Below the pieces are notes generated by a model. That model saw only the letters and a program-made list of their open reading frames with translations. It made no database searches and was not told the origin of the DNA. The translations under genes and the position numbers were made by a program. A DNA stretch of 64,000 bases, from NCBI GenBank assembly GCA_963720765.1, contig CAVRGS010000001.1, positions 62,001-126,000 on the forward strand, given 5' to 3'. The stretch comes from DASUAS01 sp963720765 (GTDB taxonomy: Bacteria; Actinomycetota; Acidimicrobiia; IMCC26256; DASPTH01). Shown here piece after piece: positions 25,335-33,222 of the stretch; the stretch's first letter is position 1, and every line of letters starts with the position of its first letter.

Positions 25335-26296
25335 GCGGACGATTCGAGGGCAAGGCGGTGATCGTCACGGGCGCGGGCGGCGGCATCGGGCGGGAACACG
25401 CGCGGCTCTTCGCGCGCGAGGGCGCGTCGGTGCTGGTGAACGACACCGGGCGTCGCACGGGTGCCGACGCCGCGGGTGTCGTCGCCGAGATCGAGGCCGA
25501 CGGTGGCACCGCGGTCGCCGACACGACGTCGGCCACCTGGGACGGTGCTGCGACGATCGTGGAGCACGCGCTGGACGCGTTCGGTCACGTCGACGTGCTG
25601 GTGAACAACGCCACCGCGGCACGCAACGCCGACCTCTGGACACTGACCGAGGACGACTGGGATCTGGCCATCGACGTGAACCTCAAGGGGTACTTCGCCT
25701 TGATCCGTGAGTGCGCGCCGCACTTCTCCGGTCAGGGCGCAGGGGCGATCGTCAACACGAGCTCAGGGTCGGGTTTCGGGCACCCGTCGGCGGTTGCCTA
25801 CGCGGCCGCGAAGGAAGGCGTCGTCGGTCTCACCCGTACGGTCGCACGCGAGCTCGGTCGGTTCGGGGTGCGCTGCAACGCCATCCGTCCGCTCGCGCTC
25901 GGGCGCTCGACCGCGGAGTACAACGAGGCCACGGCGAAGTGGTCCTCGCTCATGGCGCTCACCATGCGCCCGCGCGGCGGGCAGGCATCCCAGTTCGTGG
26001 CGGCCACGCCCGACACCCACCCTCCGGCGAAGATCGCACCGGTGGTGGTCTGGCTGTGCAGCGACGCCGCGCGCGAAGTGAACGGGCGCACCTTCCACGT
26101 GACCGGCGACCTCGTCGCGCGCTTCGCGGATTCGCAGTACGAGCGTCAGGTGGTGCTCGACGGGGGCTGGACCCTCGACGCACTCGACGAGCTCGCGCCC
26201 GTGCAACTCGTCGACGACCTCACCAACGAGTTCCTGCTCGAGGACCACCCCGAGCTGCGGGAGTGGGGCGGAGCGAGCGGGAGTGAGCGAGGATGA
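25331..26296 (+). CDS. SDR-family dehydrogenase
   Basis: Short-chain dehydrogenase/reductase of 321 residues. Cofactor motif TGAGGGIG (about 13-20), NNATAA structural motif (normally NNAG), catalytic Ser in NTSSGSG and the Y-A-A-A-K pair in VAYAAAKEGVVGL. The C-terminus is longer than the usual 250 residues and ends in an acidic tail (LLEDHPELREWG), as in some multifunctional hydroxyacyl-CoA-type SDRs. Coupled to the AraC gene through ATGA; convergent with the alcohol dehydrogenase, 4 bases apart. Confidence 0.9.
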   Translation: MSGRFEGKAVIVTGAGGGIGREHARLFAREGASVLVNDTGRRTGADAAGVVAEIEADGGTAVADTTSATWDGAATIVEHALDAFGHVDVLVNNATAARNADLWTLTEDDWDLAIDVNLKGYFALIRECAPHFSGQGAGAIVNTSSGSGFGHPSAVAYAAAKEGVVGLTRTVARELGRFGVRCNAIRPLALGRSTAEYNEATAKWSSLMALTMRPRGGQASQFVAATPDTHPPAKIAPVVVWLCSDAAREVNGRTFHVTGDLVARFADSQYERQVVLDGGWTLDALDELAPVQLVDDLTNEFLLEDHPELREWGGASGSERG

Positions 26297-26300
26297 AGCG

Positions 26301-27326
26301 TCAGTTCGCGAGGTCGGTGAGCACCGCGCGGCCGAGGTACTGGCTCGCCTCGAGCTCGTCGAAGATCGTCCCGAGCTCCGACATGGGACCGGTGCGCGAC
26401 ACGTGGCTCTTCACCTTGCCGGCGGCGGCGAGGTCGACCAGCTCGCGCATGTCCTGGACCGTGCCGACCGCGGAGAAGATGATCGTCGGGTCCTTCATGA
26501 ACAGCTCGAACGGGTTGATCTCGAGGTTGCCGTCGGCGGTGGGTGGCAGGCCCACGCCCACGAACAGCCCGTGAGGCCCGAGCAGGTCGAAGCCGAGACG
26601 GAAGCCCGCGACGCGCGCCGCGAACACGAGGCTGGCGTCGACGCCGCCGAGCTCCTCCTGCACGCGCTCGAGCGCTTCCGACACGTCGAACGCGTAGTCG
26701 GCACCGAGTGACTTCACGAAGTCGAGCCGTTCCGCACCGACGTCGATGCCGACCACCGTGTAGCCGAACGCCTTGGCGATCTGCACCGCGTAGTGGCCGA
26801 GCCCGCCGGCGGCGCCGAGGATCGCGACCGGGCGGTTGGGCAACACGTGGTGGTCGAGCAGCTTCTTGACCGCGCCGTACGCGGTGAGCCCGCCGCACGC
26901 GAGCGGCGCCTCTTCGTCGCCGAGCGAGTCGGGCAGCGTGACGAGTCCCTTGGCGTACACCGGGAAGTACTCGGCGAAGGTGCCCATGATCGGCTTGTTC
27001 TGCGCGCACAGCCGCGGCCGGCCGTTGAGGCACTCACGGCACGCGCCGCACCAGTAGCCGCCGCCGGCACCACCGAGACCGAGGATCACGCGGTCGCCGA
27101 CCGACACGTACGCGTCGGCGCCCGGGCCGAGCGCCTCGACGATGCCGATCGCCTCGTGGCCGAGCACGCCGCTGCCGATGCCGTACCAGTCGGCCCGGGC
27201 GAGGTGCAGGTCGGAGTGGCAGATCCCGGCGGCGCTGATGTGGATGAGCGCCTCCTCGAACCCCGGTTCGGGGACCGGGAGGTCGTGGATCTGGAGCGAG
27301 CCGTCCTCGATCCGAGCTGCTTTCAT
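26301..27326 (-). CDS. Zinc-dependent alcohol dehydrogenase
   Basis: MDR-family alcohol dehydrogenase of 341 residues with both zinc sites. Catalytic zinc ligands lie in AGICHSDLHL (Cys) and GVLGHEAIGIVE (His); the structural zinc cluster is WCGACRECLNGRPRLC, four cysteines with family spacing. The NAD loop is AILGAAGGLGHYAVQIAKAF. The closest common type is the propanol-preferring group that oxidises short or medium primary alcohols, but this is not certain. ATG 27326 follows GGGGGACCCC. The RidA gene lies upstream on the same strand. Confidence 0.92.
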   Translation of the reverse strand: MKAARIEDGSLQIHDLPVPEPGFEEALIHISAAGICHSDLHLARADWYGIGSGVLGHEAIGIVEALGPGADAYVSVGDRVILGLGGAGGGYWCGACRECLNGRPRLCAQNKPIMGTFAEYFPVYAKGLVTLPDSLGDEEAPLACGGLTAYGAVKKLLDHHVLPNRPVAILGAAGGLGHYAVQIAKAFGYTVVGIDVGAERLDFVKSLGADYAFDVSEALERVQEELGGVDASLVFAARVAGFRLGFDLLGPHGLFVGVGLPPTADGNLEINPFELFMKDPTIIFSAVGTVQDMRELVDLAAAGKVKSHVSRTGPMSELGTIFDELEASQYLGRAVLTDLAN

Positions 27327-27381
27327 GGGGTCCCCCTGGTTGCGCGTGCGGCGTGCGTGTCGGCGCCCAATCTTGCACAGC

Positions 27382-27860
27382 TCAGTCGCGGAGGGCGACC
27401 TCGACTTCGATCTCGACCGCGCCCCGCGCGGCAGCGCCGCCACGCCGACCGCCGAGCGCGAGTGGCGTCCGGCGGGCCCGAACACCTCGTACAGGAGTCC
27501 GCTGGCGCCGTCGACGACCGCGGGTTGCCGGGCGAACCGGGGGGCCGACGACACGAACCCGAGGACGGTCAGCACGCGCTCGACCCGGTCGAGGTCGCCG
27601 AGCTCGGCCCGGAGCACCGAGAGCGCGTTGAGCGCACACCAGCGGGCGGCCTCGGTGCCCTGCTCCACCGAAAGGTCATCTCCGAGGACGCCGGGGTGCA
27701 CGAGCTTGCCGTCGTGGTCGCGGGGGAGCTGGCCGGACGTGCGGGCGCGGCCGCCGTGGACGACGACCGCGTCGAGTGGTTCGTGGGGCGGATAGGGCCC
27801 CGGGAGCACGAGGCCGAGGGCGTCGAGTCGGTCCTGGATGGACTGGCGGGGACTGGTCAC
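27382..27860 (-). CDS. RidA (YjgF/YER057c) family protein, frameshifted near the C-terminus
   Basis: RidA-like protein of about 159 residues. It shows SGQLPRDHDGKLVHPGVLG and the C-terminal signature with the ligand-binding Arg, HSRSAVGVAALPRGA. Directly after this the frame shifts: the adjacent frame reads AVEIEVEVALRD and stops, the standard family ending. A run of four C on the plus strand (27422-27425) that should be five explains the shift. RidA proteins deaminate reactive enamines from PLP enzymes. GTG 27860 is the start. Confidence 0.75.
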
Positions 27861-27911
27861 GGGCGGATCATGGCGCCCCTGCAACCCTTGATGCCAGCCG
27901 GTCGCGCCTGA

Positions 27912-27921
27912 TGTATACAGT
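27912..27921 (+). promoter_or_regulatory. Promoter-like element TGTATACAGT upstream of binding-protein gene
   Basis: An AT-rich island in high-GC DNA: the palindrome TGTATACA overlaps a TACAGT -10 box (27916-27921). It lies 35 nt before ATG 27957, leaving a short leader that contains GGAGCGAGGGG. The palindrome could also bind a regulator. Confidence 0.45.
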
Positions 27922-27956
27922 ATGCCGTCCTGGCGGCAGGCGCCGGGAGCGAGGGG

Positions 27957-29303
27957 ATGCGACGGATGTTCGGCAAGGTTCGCATGTTGCTGGTCGGCGT
28001 GTGCGCGATCGGGGTGGCCACGCTCGGCGTGGCCCCCGCGGTGGCGCAGTCGTCGAGCGAGAAGCCGACGGCCACCGAGATCGGGGTCACCGCCAAGGAG
28101 ATCCGGATCGCGGTGATCGCCGACGTCGACAACCCGTTCGCGCCCGGCCTGTTCAAGGGTGCGGCCGACGGCGTGAAGGCGGCGGCGCGATACGTCAACA
28201 GCAAGGCCGGTGGCGGCGGCGTTGCCGGTCGGCGACTCGTGGTCGACTTCATCGACTCCAAGCTCACTGCCAACGATGCCCGCAACGGCACCATCACCGC
28301 GTGCCAGAACGACTACGCGATGGTCGGCACGTTCGCGCTGTTCCTCTCCAACATGGACGACGCGAACGCGTGCAAGGACAAGGCCGGTGCAGCCACCGGA
28401 ATTCCCGACCTCGCCAGCGTCACCACCGGCGTCGTCGAGTCGTGCTCGCCGGTGGCGTTCCCGGTCAGCCCGCCCGCACTCGACTGCGCGACCAAGGACC
28501 AGAGCCCGCAGACGTACCGTGGCAACCAGTTCGACTCGAAGTACCTCCTGAAGACGCACAAGAACGATCTCCACGGCGCGATGGTCGTGTCGGGTGACAC
28601 GGCCGACGCCAACCGCGGTGGCACCGTGCTCGTCGACGTCGCGAAGCAGGCAGGGATCAAAGCCGATCAGCAGGTGACCGTCGGCGGTCGCGACCCGCAG
28701 AGCGCATACACGCCGATCGTCAACCAGATGAAGAACGACGGCTCGAACTACTCGTACAACACGTCGTCGGCGAACAGCGCGATCCTGCTCCGCAGCGAGG
28801 CCCAGCTGCAGGGCCTGAGCGACAACATCGTGTGGACGTGCACGATCGCCTGTTACGACAAGACGGTGAAGGAGCAGGCCGACGTCATGGACGGCGAGTA
28901 CATCCCAATGACCTTCCTGCCCTTCGAGGAGACGAGCACCAACAAGACGCTGGCCGCGTTCATGAAGTACGTCGGGAAGGCGAACGCGAACGGCTTCGCG
29001 GTCTACGGCTGGACGGCCACGCTCGCGTTCAAGCAGGCGGTCGAGGCGATCGTGGCCAAGGAAGGCGTGAACGGTCTCACCCGCGCCAACTTCCTGAGCA
29101 CCGGTGTCGACGGCCTCACCAGCTTCGACGCCGGGGGCATGATCGGCACCGTCGACATCAAGAACAAGGTCCCGACCCCGTGCCTGATGGTCACGCAGTT
29201 GCAGCAGGGCAAGTTCGTGCGCATGGCGCCGAAGAAGAAGGGGACCTTCGACTGCAACAAGCGGAACGCAGTGACGATCAAGGAAGACCTGATCAAGAAG
29301 TAG
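27957..29303 (+). CDS. ABC transporter substrate-binding protein (LivK type)
   Basis: Type I periplasmic binding protein, 448 residues, of the branched-chain amino-acid/hydrophobic-ligand group. Residues 1-30 are a signal peptide (VRMLLVGVCAIGVATLGVAP, AVAQ cleavage); no lipobox Cys is seen. After it, TAKEIRIAVIADVDNPF and FKGAADGVKAAARYVNSKAG start the first lobe. Cys pairs in the mature part (ITACQND, NACKDK, WTCTIACYDK) suggest disulfides. No permease or ATPase gene of the Liv type is adjacent, so it is an orphan receptor. ATG 27957 follows GAGGGG. Convergent with the enoyl-CoA hydratase. Confidence 0.88.
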   Translation: MRRMFGKVRMLLVGVCAIGVATLGVAPAVAQSSSEKPTATEIGVTAKEIRIAVIADVDNPFAPGLFKGAADGVKAAARYVNSKAGGGGVAGRRLVVDFIDSKLTANDARNGTITACQNDYAMVGTFALFLSNMDDANACKDKAGAATGIPDLASVTTGVVESCSPVAFPVSPPALDCATKDQSPQTYRGNQFDSKYLLKTHKNDLHGAMVVSGDTADANRGGTVLVDVAKQAGIKADQQVTVGGRDPQSAYTPIVNQMKNDGSNYSYNTSSANSAILLRSEAQLQGLSDNIVWTCTIACYDKTVKEQADVMDGEYIPMTFLPFEETSTNKTLAAFMKYVGKANANGFAVYGWTATLAFKQAVEAIVAKEGVNGLTRANFLSTGVDGLTSFDAGGMIGTVDIKNKVPTPCLMVTQLQQGKFVRMAPKKKGTFDCNKRNAVTIKEDLIKK

Positions 29304-29324
29304 GCGCGATCACGTGCGCCACAC

Positions 29325-30140
29325 TCAAGTTCCTCCGGGTTTGCCGGAGCGGAACGTGGCCGGGCGCTTCTCCAGGAACGAGTCGACCGCTTCGCGGTGG
29401 TCGGCGGTCTCGAAGGTGATCGCCTCGAACGCGACCGACAGGTCGTAGAGCTGCACGACGCGCATCTCGAGCTCCTTGTTCACGAGGCGCTTGTTGAACC
29501 GGATCGCGACCGCGGGGCCGGCGGCCAGGCGGCGGGCCATCGCCATCGCTTCGTCGAGCACCTGGTCGCGCGGGACGACGTGGTTGACGAGCCCGAGCCG
29601 GTCGGCATCGGGTGCGGTCACCAGATCGCCGGTCATGAGGTACTCCTTGGCCCGGTTCGGGCCCATGAGCAGCGGCCACAGCACTGCGCCGCCGTCGCCC
29701 GACACGATCGCGCCGCGCACGTGGGGGTCGGCGATGCGGGCGTCGTCGGCCATGTAGACGACGTCGCAGAACAGCGAGATCGTCGCGCCGATCCCGATCG
29801 CATCGCCGTTGATCGCTGCGATGAGGGGGACCCGCACCGCGAGGATGTTGCGGGCCATCGCCACCGACTCGACGAGGAGCCCGGGGTGGCCGTCGGGGTA
29901 CTTCTCGTTGGCCTTCATGTCGTTGAAGTCGGCGCCCACGCAGAAGTACTTCCCGGCCCCGGTGAGCACGACCGCGTTGAGCTCGTCGTCGGCGACGATG
30001 CGCTCGTAGAGCTGCTTGAGCTCGAGATGCATCTGCGGGTTCAGCGAATTGCGGTGCTCGGGACGGTTCAGCGTCGCGACCAGCACGCCGTCGTCGTGCA
30101 GCTCGGTGCTGATGGTCGAGAGTCCGTAGCGGTCGGTCAT
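29325..30140 (-). CDS. Enoyl-CoA hydratase/isomerase family protein
   Basis: Crotonase-fold enzyme, 271 residues. The oxyanion-hole segments are YFCVGADFNDM and AINGDAIGIGATISLFCD; the catalytic region reads GGAVLWPLLMGPNRAKEYLM, where one of the two usual glutamates is not in its normal place, so hydratase activity is uncertain and isomerase, hydrolase or lyase activity is possible. It is the last gene of the operon that starts at 34833 and its start overlaps the Ldh_2 stop by ATGA. Convergent with the binding-protein gene. Confidence 0.9.
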   Translation of the reverse strand: MTDRYGLSTISTELHDDGVLVATLNRPEHRNSLNPQMHLELKQLYERIVADDELNAVVLTGAGKYFCVGADFNDMKANEKYPDGHPGLLVESVAMARNILAVRVPLIAAINGDAIGIGATISLFCDVVYMADDARIADPHVRGAIVSGDGGAVLWPLLMGPNRAKEYLMTGDLVTAPDADRLGLVNHVVPRDQVLDEAMAMARRLAAGPAVAIRFNKRLVNKELEMRVVQLYDLSVAFEAITFETADHREAVDSFLEKRPATFRSGKPGGT

Positions 30141-31198
30141 CCGGTGGTCTCCTGCGTGAGTGGCGGAACATCGAGAGAGACGGCGATGGCATCGAGCTCG
30201 GCCACGAGCGCGTCGTCGAGTGGGACGCCGTCGGCGAGCCGCTGCACGCGGCGGTCGGCTTCGAGCTCACCGGGCACGAGGATCCGGTCGGTACCGGGGG
30301 CGAGCTCCGATGCGTGCACGTCGTCGATCAACGCGTCGACGTGAGCGCGGAACGCCTCGAGCGGGAGGAAGCGGGACACGTCGAGTGCGATGAAGCTGGC
30401 CCCTTTGGCCAGTCGGTCCCATCCGGTGAGCTCTGACGCGCTGTGCTCGGTGGTGCCGAAGCTGCTGTCGGCGAGCACGCCGGCCATGATCTCGACGAGC
30501 AGGCCGATGCCGAAGCCCTTGTGTCCGCCGAACCACTGCAACTGCGAGATCGATGCGGCCTGCGGATCGGTGGTGGGGTAGCCGTGTTCGTCGTTGGCCC
30601 AGCCCTCGGGGATCGACTCGTCGCCACGCTTGCGGGCGAGGAGGATCTTGTTGCCCGCGGCTGCCGTGGTGGCCACGTCGTAGACGAGGTCGGGATGAGC
30701 TCCCGCGGGCACCGCGTACGAGAACGGGTTGGTCGAGAAGAGCCCGGTGGTGCCACCGAACGGCGGAACGATGGTGCCACCGTTCTGGAACGCCATCGCG
30801 AAGCATCCGGATGCCGCGGCACGCATCGTGTAGTAACCGAGCGCGCCGACGTGCGTGATCTCGCGCACCGCGACGGTGGCCACGCCGTGTTCGCGCGCCC
30901 GCTCGACGGCCAGGTCGACCGCAACGACGCCGGCGATCTGGCCGAAGCCGATGCCGCCGTCGAGCAGCACGGTGGACCCGCGATCGACGACGGTCGACAC
31001 TCTGGTGTCGGGCCTGAGGTGGCCGCTGCGGACGCGGCCGGTGTACAGCGCCATGAGGTGAGCACCGTGCGAGTCGACGCCGCGCAGGTCGGCCTCGACG
31101 AGGTTGTCGGCGATCACCGGTGCCTGCGCGTCGGGGACGCCGAGCGCGCCGAGCAGCCGCTCCAGCTGGTGGCGGAGCGTGTCCGCGGGGACGAGCAC
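30137..31198 (-). CDS. Ldh_2 family (malate/L-sulfolactate-type) dehydrogenase
   Basis: NAD(P)-dependent 2-hydroxyacid dehydrogenase of the Ldh_2 fold, 353 residues. Family landmarks: DLRGVDSHGAHLMALY, then ITHVGALGYYTMRAA (catalytic His), FSTNPFSYAVPA, and GHKGFGIGLLVEIMAGVL. Members interconvert 2-hydroxy and 2-oxo acids such as malate, lactate, sulfolactate or ureidoglycolate. GTG 31198 shares a base with the stop of the amidohydrolase gene (TAGTG), and its own end overlaps the hydratase start, placing it mid-operon. Together with the ThDP enzyme upstream this suggests handling of a 2-oxoacid. Confidence 0.9.
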   Translation of the reverse strand: MLVPADTLRHQLERLLGALGVPDAQAPVIADNLVEADLRGVDSHGAHLMALYTGRVRSGHLRPDTRVSTVVDRGSTVLLDGGIGFGQIAGVVAVDLAVERAREHGVATVAVREITHVGALGYYTMRAAASGCFAMAFQNGGTIVPPFGGTTGLFSTNPFSYAVPAGAHPDLVYDVATTAAAGNKILLARKRGDESIPEGWANDEHGYPTTDPQAASISQLQWFGGHKGFGIGLLVEIMAGVLADSSFGTTEHSASELTGWDRLAKGASFIALDVSRFLPLEAFRAHVDALIDDVHASELAPGTDRILVPGELEADRRVQRLADGVPLDDALVAELDAIAVSLDVPPLTQETTG

Positions 31199-32412
31199 TA
31201 CGAGCGCGGGCCGGTGCCGTCGCCGAGGCCCTGGAGTCCGAGGAGTCGGATGGCGTTGCCCCGCACGATGTCGAACGCCACGGCGTCGTCGAGGTGACCG
31301 AACAGCTCCTTGGCCACCTGGTGGGTGTTGGGCCAGGTGCTGTCCTGGTGCGGGTAGTCGGTCTCGAACGCGATGTTGTGCTGCCCGACGAGGTCGAGGT
31401 TCTGCACGCCGACGCTGTCCTTGAAGAAGCAGCTCGTGACCTGCCGGTAGTAGTACTGCGACGGCTTGTCCGACACGTACTTCTGGCTCTCGCTCCAACC
31501 GCGGTGGGTCTCCCACACGTCGTCGATGCGCTCGAGCACGTACGGGATCCACCCGATCTGCGCTTCGGCGTAGAGGAGCTTCAGGTTCGGGTGACGCACC
31601 AGCACGCCGGAGAAGAGGTAGTCGATGAGCGACGTGGAGCTGTTGGCGAACATGTTGACGGCCTGCACGGCGTCGGGCGCGTCGGGTGACGACGTGATCG
31701 TCTTCGTGCCCGAACCGATGTGCATGGCGAGCACGGTGTCGGTCTCCGCGCACACGGCGAAGAACGGCTCCCAGTACCCGCTGTGGATGCTGGGCAGCCC
31801 GAGCCAGGCGGGGAGCTCGGAGAAGGCGACCGCCCGCACGCCGCGCGCGGCGTTGCGTCGCACCTCGGCGGCCGCGAGCTCGACGTCCCAGAGCGGCACG
31901 AGGCACAACGGGATCAAGCGGCCGTTGCTCCCCGCGCACCACTCCTCGACCTGCCAGTCGTTGTACGCCTCGACGCAGAGCCGAGCCAGCTCCTTGTCCT
32001 GGCCGCGCATGAAGAGCTGCCCGCAGAACCGCGGGTAGTTCGGGAAGCTGAGCGACGCTTCCACGTGGTTCATCGTCATGTCGTCGATGCGGGCGTGGGG
32101 CTGCCAGCACCCGGGGCGCATCTGGTCGTAGGTGATGCCGTGCATCCCGATCTCGTCGGCGGGGTAGCCGGCCGCCGCGATCATGCGCTTCACCGAGTAC
32201 TGGTGGTCCTCGTAGCACCACCACGCGACGTCGGGTCCTTCGGTGCCGGGTGTCTCGATGTAGCCGCCACCGTCGAGGATGGGCGTGCCCGTGGGCGCCA
32301 TCACGATGTGGGGGCCGACGTCGCGGTACTTCGCGGGCAGGCGCGAGGTCCAGAGGTCGGGCGGTTCGACGACGTGGTCGTCGAGGCTGACGATCCAGGG
32401 GATGTCGGTCAT
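31198..32412 (-). CDS. Amidohydrolase family protein (COG2159 type)
   Basis: Metal-dependent TIM-barrel hydrolase or decarboxylase, 404 residues. The N-terminal metal motif is VSLDDHVVEPPDLW, with Asp in place of the first His; a barrel His is in VLAMHIGSG and the last-strand Asp in IAFETDYPHQDS. The same pattern marks a large group of actinobacterial proteins near aromatic and steroid degradation genes. ATG 32412 follows GAGGAG. It lies 28 bases after the TauD gene and overlaps the Ldh_2 gene, so it belongs to the same operon. Confidence 0.9.
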   Translation of the reverse strand: MTDIPWIVSLDDHVVEPPDLWTSRLPAKYRDVGPHIVMAPTGTPILDGGGYIETPGTEGPDVAWWCYEDHQYSVKRMIAAAGYPADEIGMHGITYDQMRPGCWQPHARIDDMTMNHVEASLSFPNYPRFCGQLFMRGQDKELARLCVEAYNDWQVEEWCAGSNGRLIPLCLVPLWDVELAAAEVRRNAARGVRAVAFSELPAWLGLPSIHSGYWEPFFAVCAETDTVLAMHIGSGTKTITSSPDAPDAVQAVNMFANSSTSLIDYLFSGVLVRHPNLKLLYAEAQIGWIPYVLERIDDVWETHRGWSESQKYVSDKPSQYYYRQVTSCFFKDSVGVQNLDLVGQHNIAFETDYPHQDSTWPNTHQVAKELFGHLDDAVAFDIVRGNAIRLLGLQGLGDGTGPRS

Positions 32413-32440
32413 GTCGGCACTCCTCGAGTGGTGTTGCGTC

Positions 32441-33220
32441 TCAAACGGGTGTGGCGCCGGCGATGGTGGTGCGGTGGAGGGAACGTCGGGCGCCGTCGGT
32501 GTCGCCGACCACCGAGTGCTGCGCACAGCGGTTGTCCCAGATGAGGAGGTCGCCCTCCTCCCAACGGTGGCGCCATGTGTGCTCCGGCTTGTCGAACTCC
32601 GCGTACAGCAGGTCGAGCAACGGCTGGCTGTCGTCGACCGACCATCCTTCGAAGTGCCTGGTGTAGTTGTCGTTGACGAACAGCGCGCGTCGTCCCGTCT
32701 CGGGATGGGTGCACGCGACCGGGTGCGAGTTCACGATCTCGTCGTCGGGCATGCCGCTGTCGATGGCGAGCTGGGTTGCATGGTGCACCGCGCGCAACGA
32801 GTCGACAGTGGCGCGGAGACCGTCGGACAGACCCTCGTACGCGAGGTAGCCGTTGGAGAACATCGTGTCGCCGCCGACGGGCGGGATGATCCGTCCGAGG
32901 AGCAGGCTCACCGACGGCGGCTGCTTCGCGTACGTGAAGTCGGAGTGCCAGGTGACGGTGATCGGGTTGGGGTCGTAGATCTCGATGATCTCCGGGTGTC
33001 CCTCGATCGGGGGCACGTACGGGTGCGGTTCGATGCGCCCCCAGCGGGCGGTGAACGCGACCTGGTCGTCGGGGGTGGCGTGCGCCTGGCCCTTGATGCA
33101 GATGACGAGGTGCTCGAGCAGCGCGTCGTGCACCGCGACGAAGGTGGCGTCGTCGATGTCGGCGATGTCGACACCGGTGACCACTGCGCCCAACGCGCCG
33201 GCTTGGCGGGTGACCTGCAT
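32441..33220 (-). CDS. TauD/TfdA-family Fe(II)/2-oxoglutarate dioxygenase
   Basis: Dioxygenase of 259 residues. The iron-binding facial triad is visible: HxD in VTWHSDFTYAKQPP (about residues 94-96) and the distal His in ARRSLHRTTIAG; the Arg before and after it would hold 2-oxoglutarate. Family members hydroxylate sulfonates, aryloxyalkanoates or other acids next to a carboxylate or sulfonate, often leading to cleavage. It is second in the operon, 2 bases after the ThDP enzyme gene. Substrate not predictable. Confidence 0.92.
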   Translation of the reverse strand: MQVTRQAGALGAVVTGVDIADIDDATFVAVHDALLEHLVICIKGQAHATPDDQVAFTARWGRIEPHPYVPPIEGHPEIIEIYDPNPITVTWHSDFTYAKQPPSVSLLLGRIIPPVGGDTMFSNGYLAYEGLSDGLRATVDSLRAVHHATQLAIDSGMPDDEIVNSHPVACTHPETGRRALFVNDNYTRHFEGWSVDDSQPLLDLLYAEFDKPEHTWRHRWEEGDLLIWDNRCAQHSVVGDTDGARRSLHRTTIAGATPV

Positions 33221-33222
33221 GG

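Noticed and set aside
26301..28574. A 757-codon minus frame uniting several genes
   Set aside because: Only the last 341 codons are the alcohol dehydrogenase; the middle is the RidA gene joined in frame through its frame shift and the start runs over the binding-protein gene.
29304..29324. Hairpin GGCGC...GCGCC between convergent genes
   Set aside because: Five-base stem with an 8-base loop is too weak to call in such GC-rich DNA.
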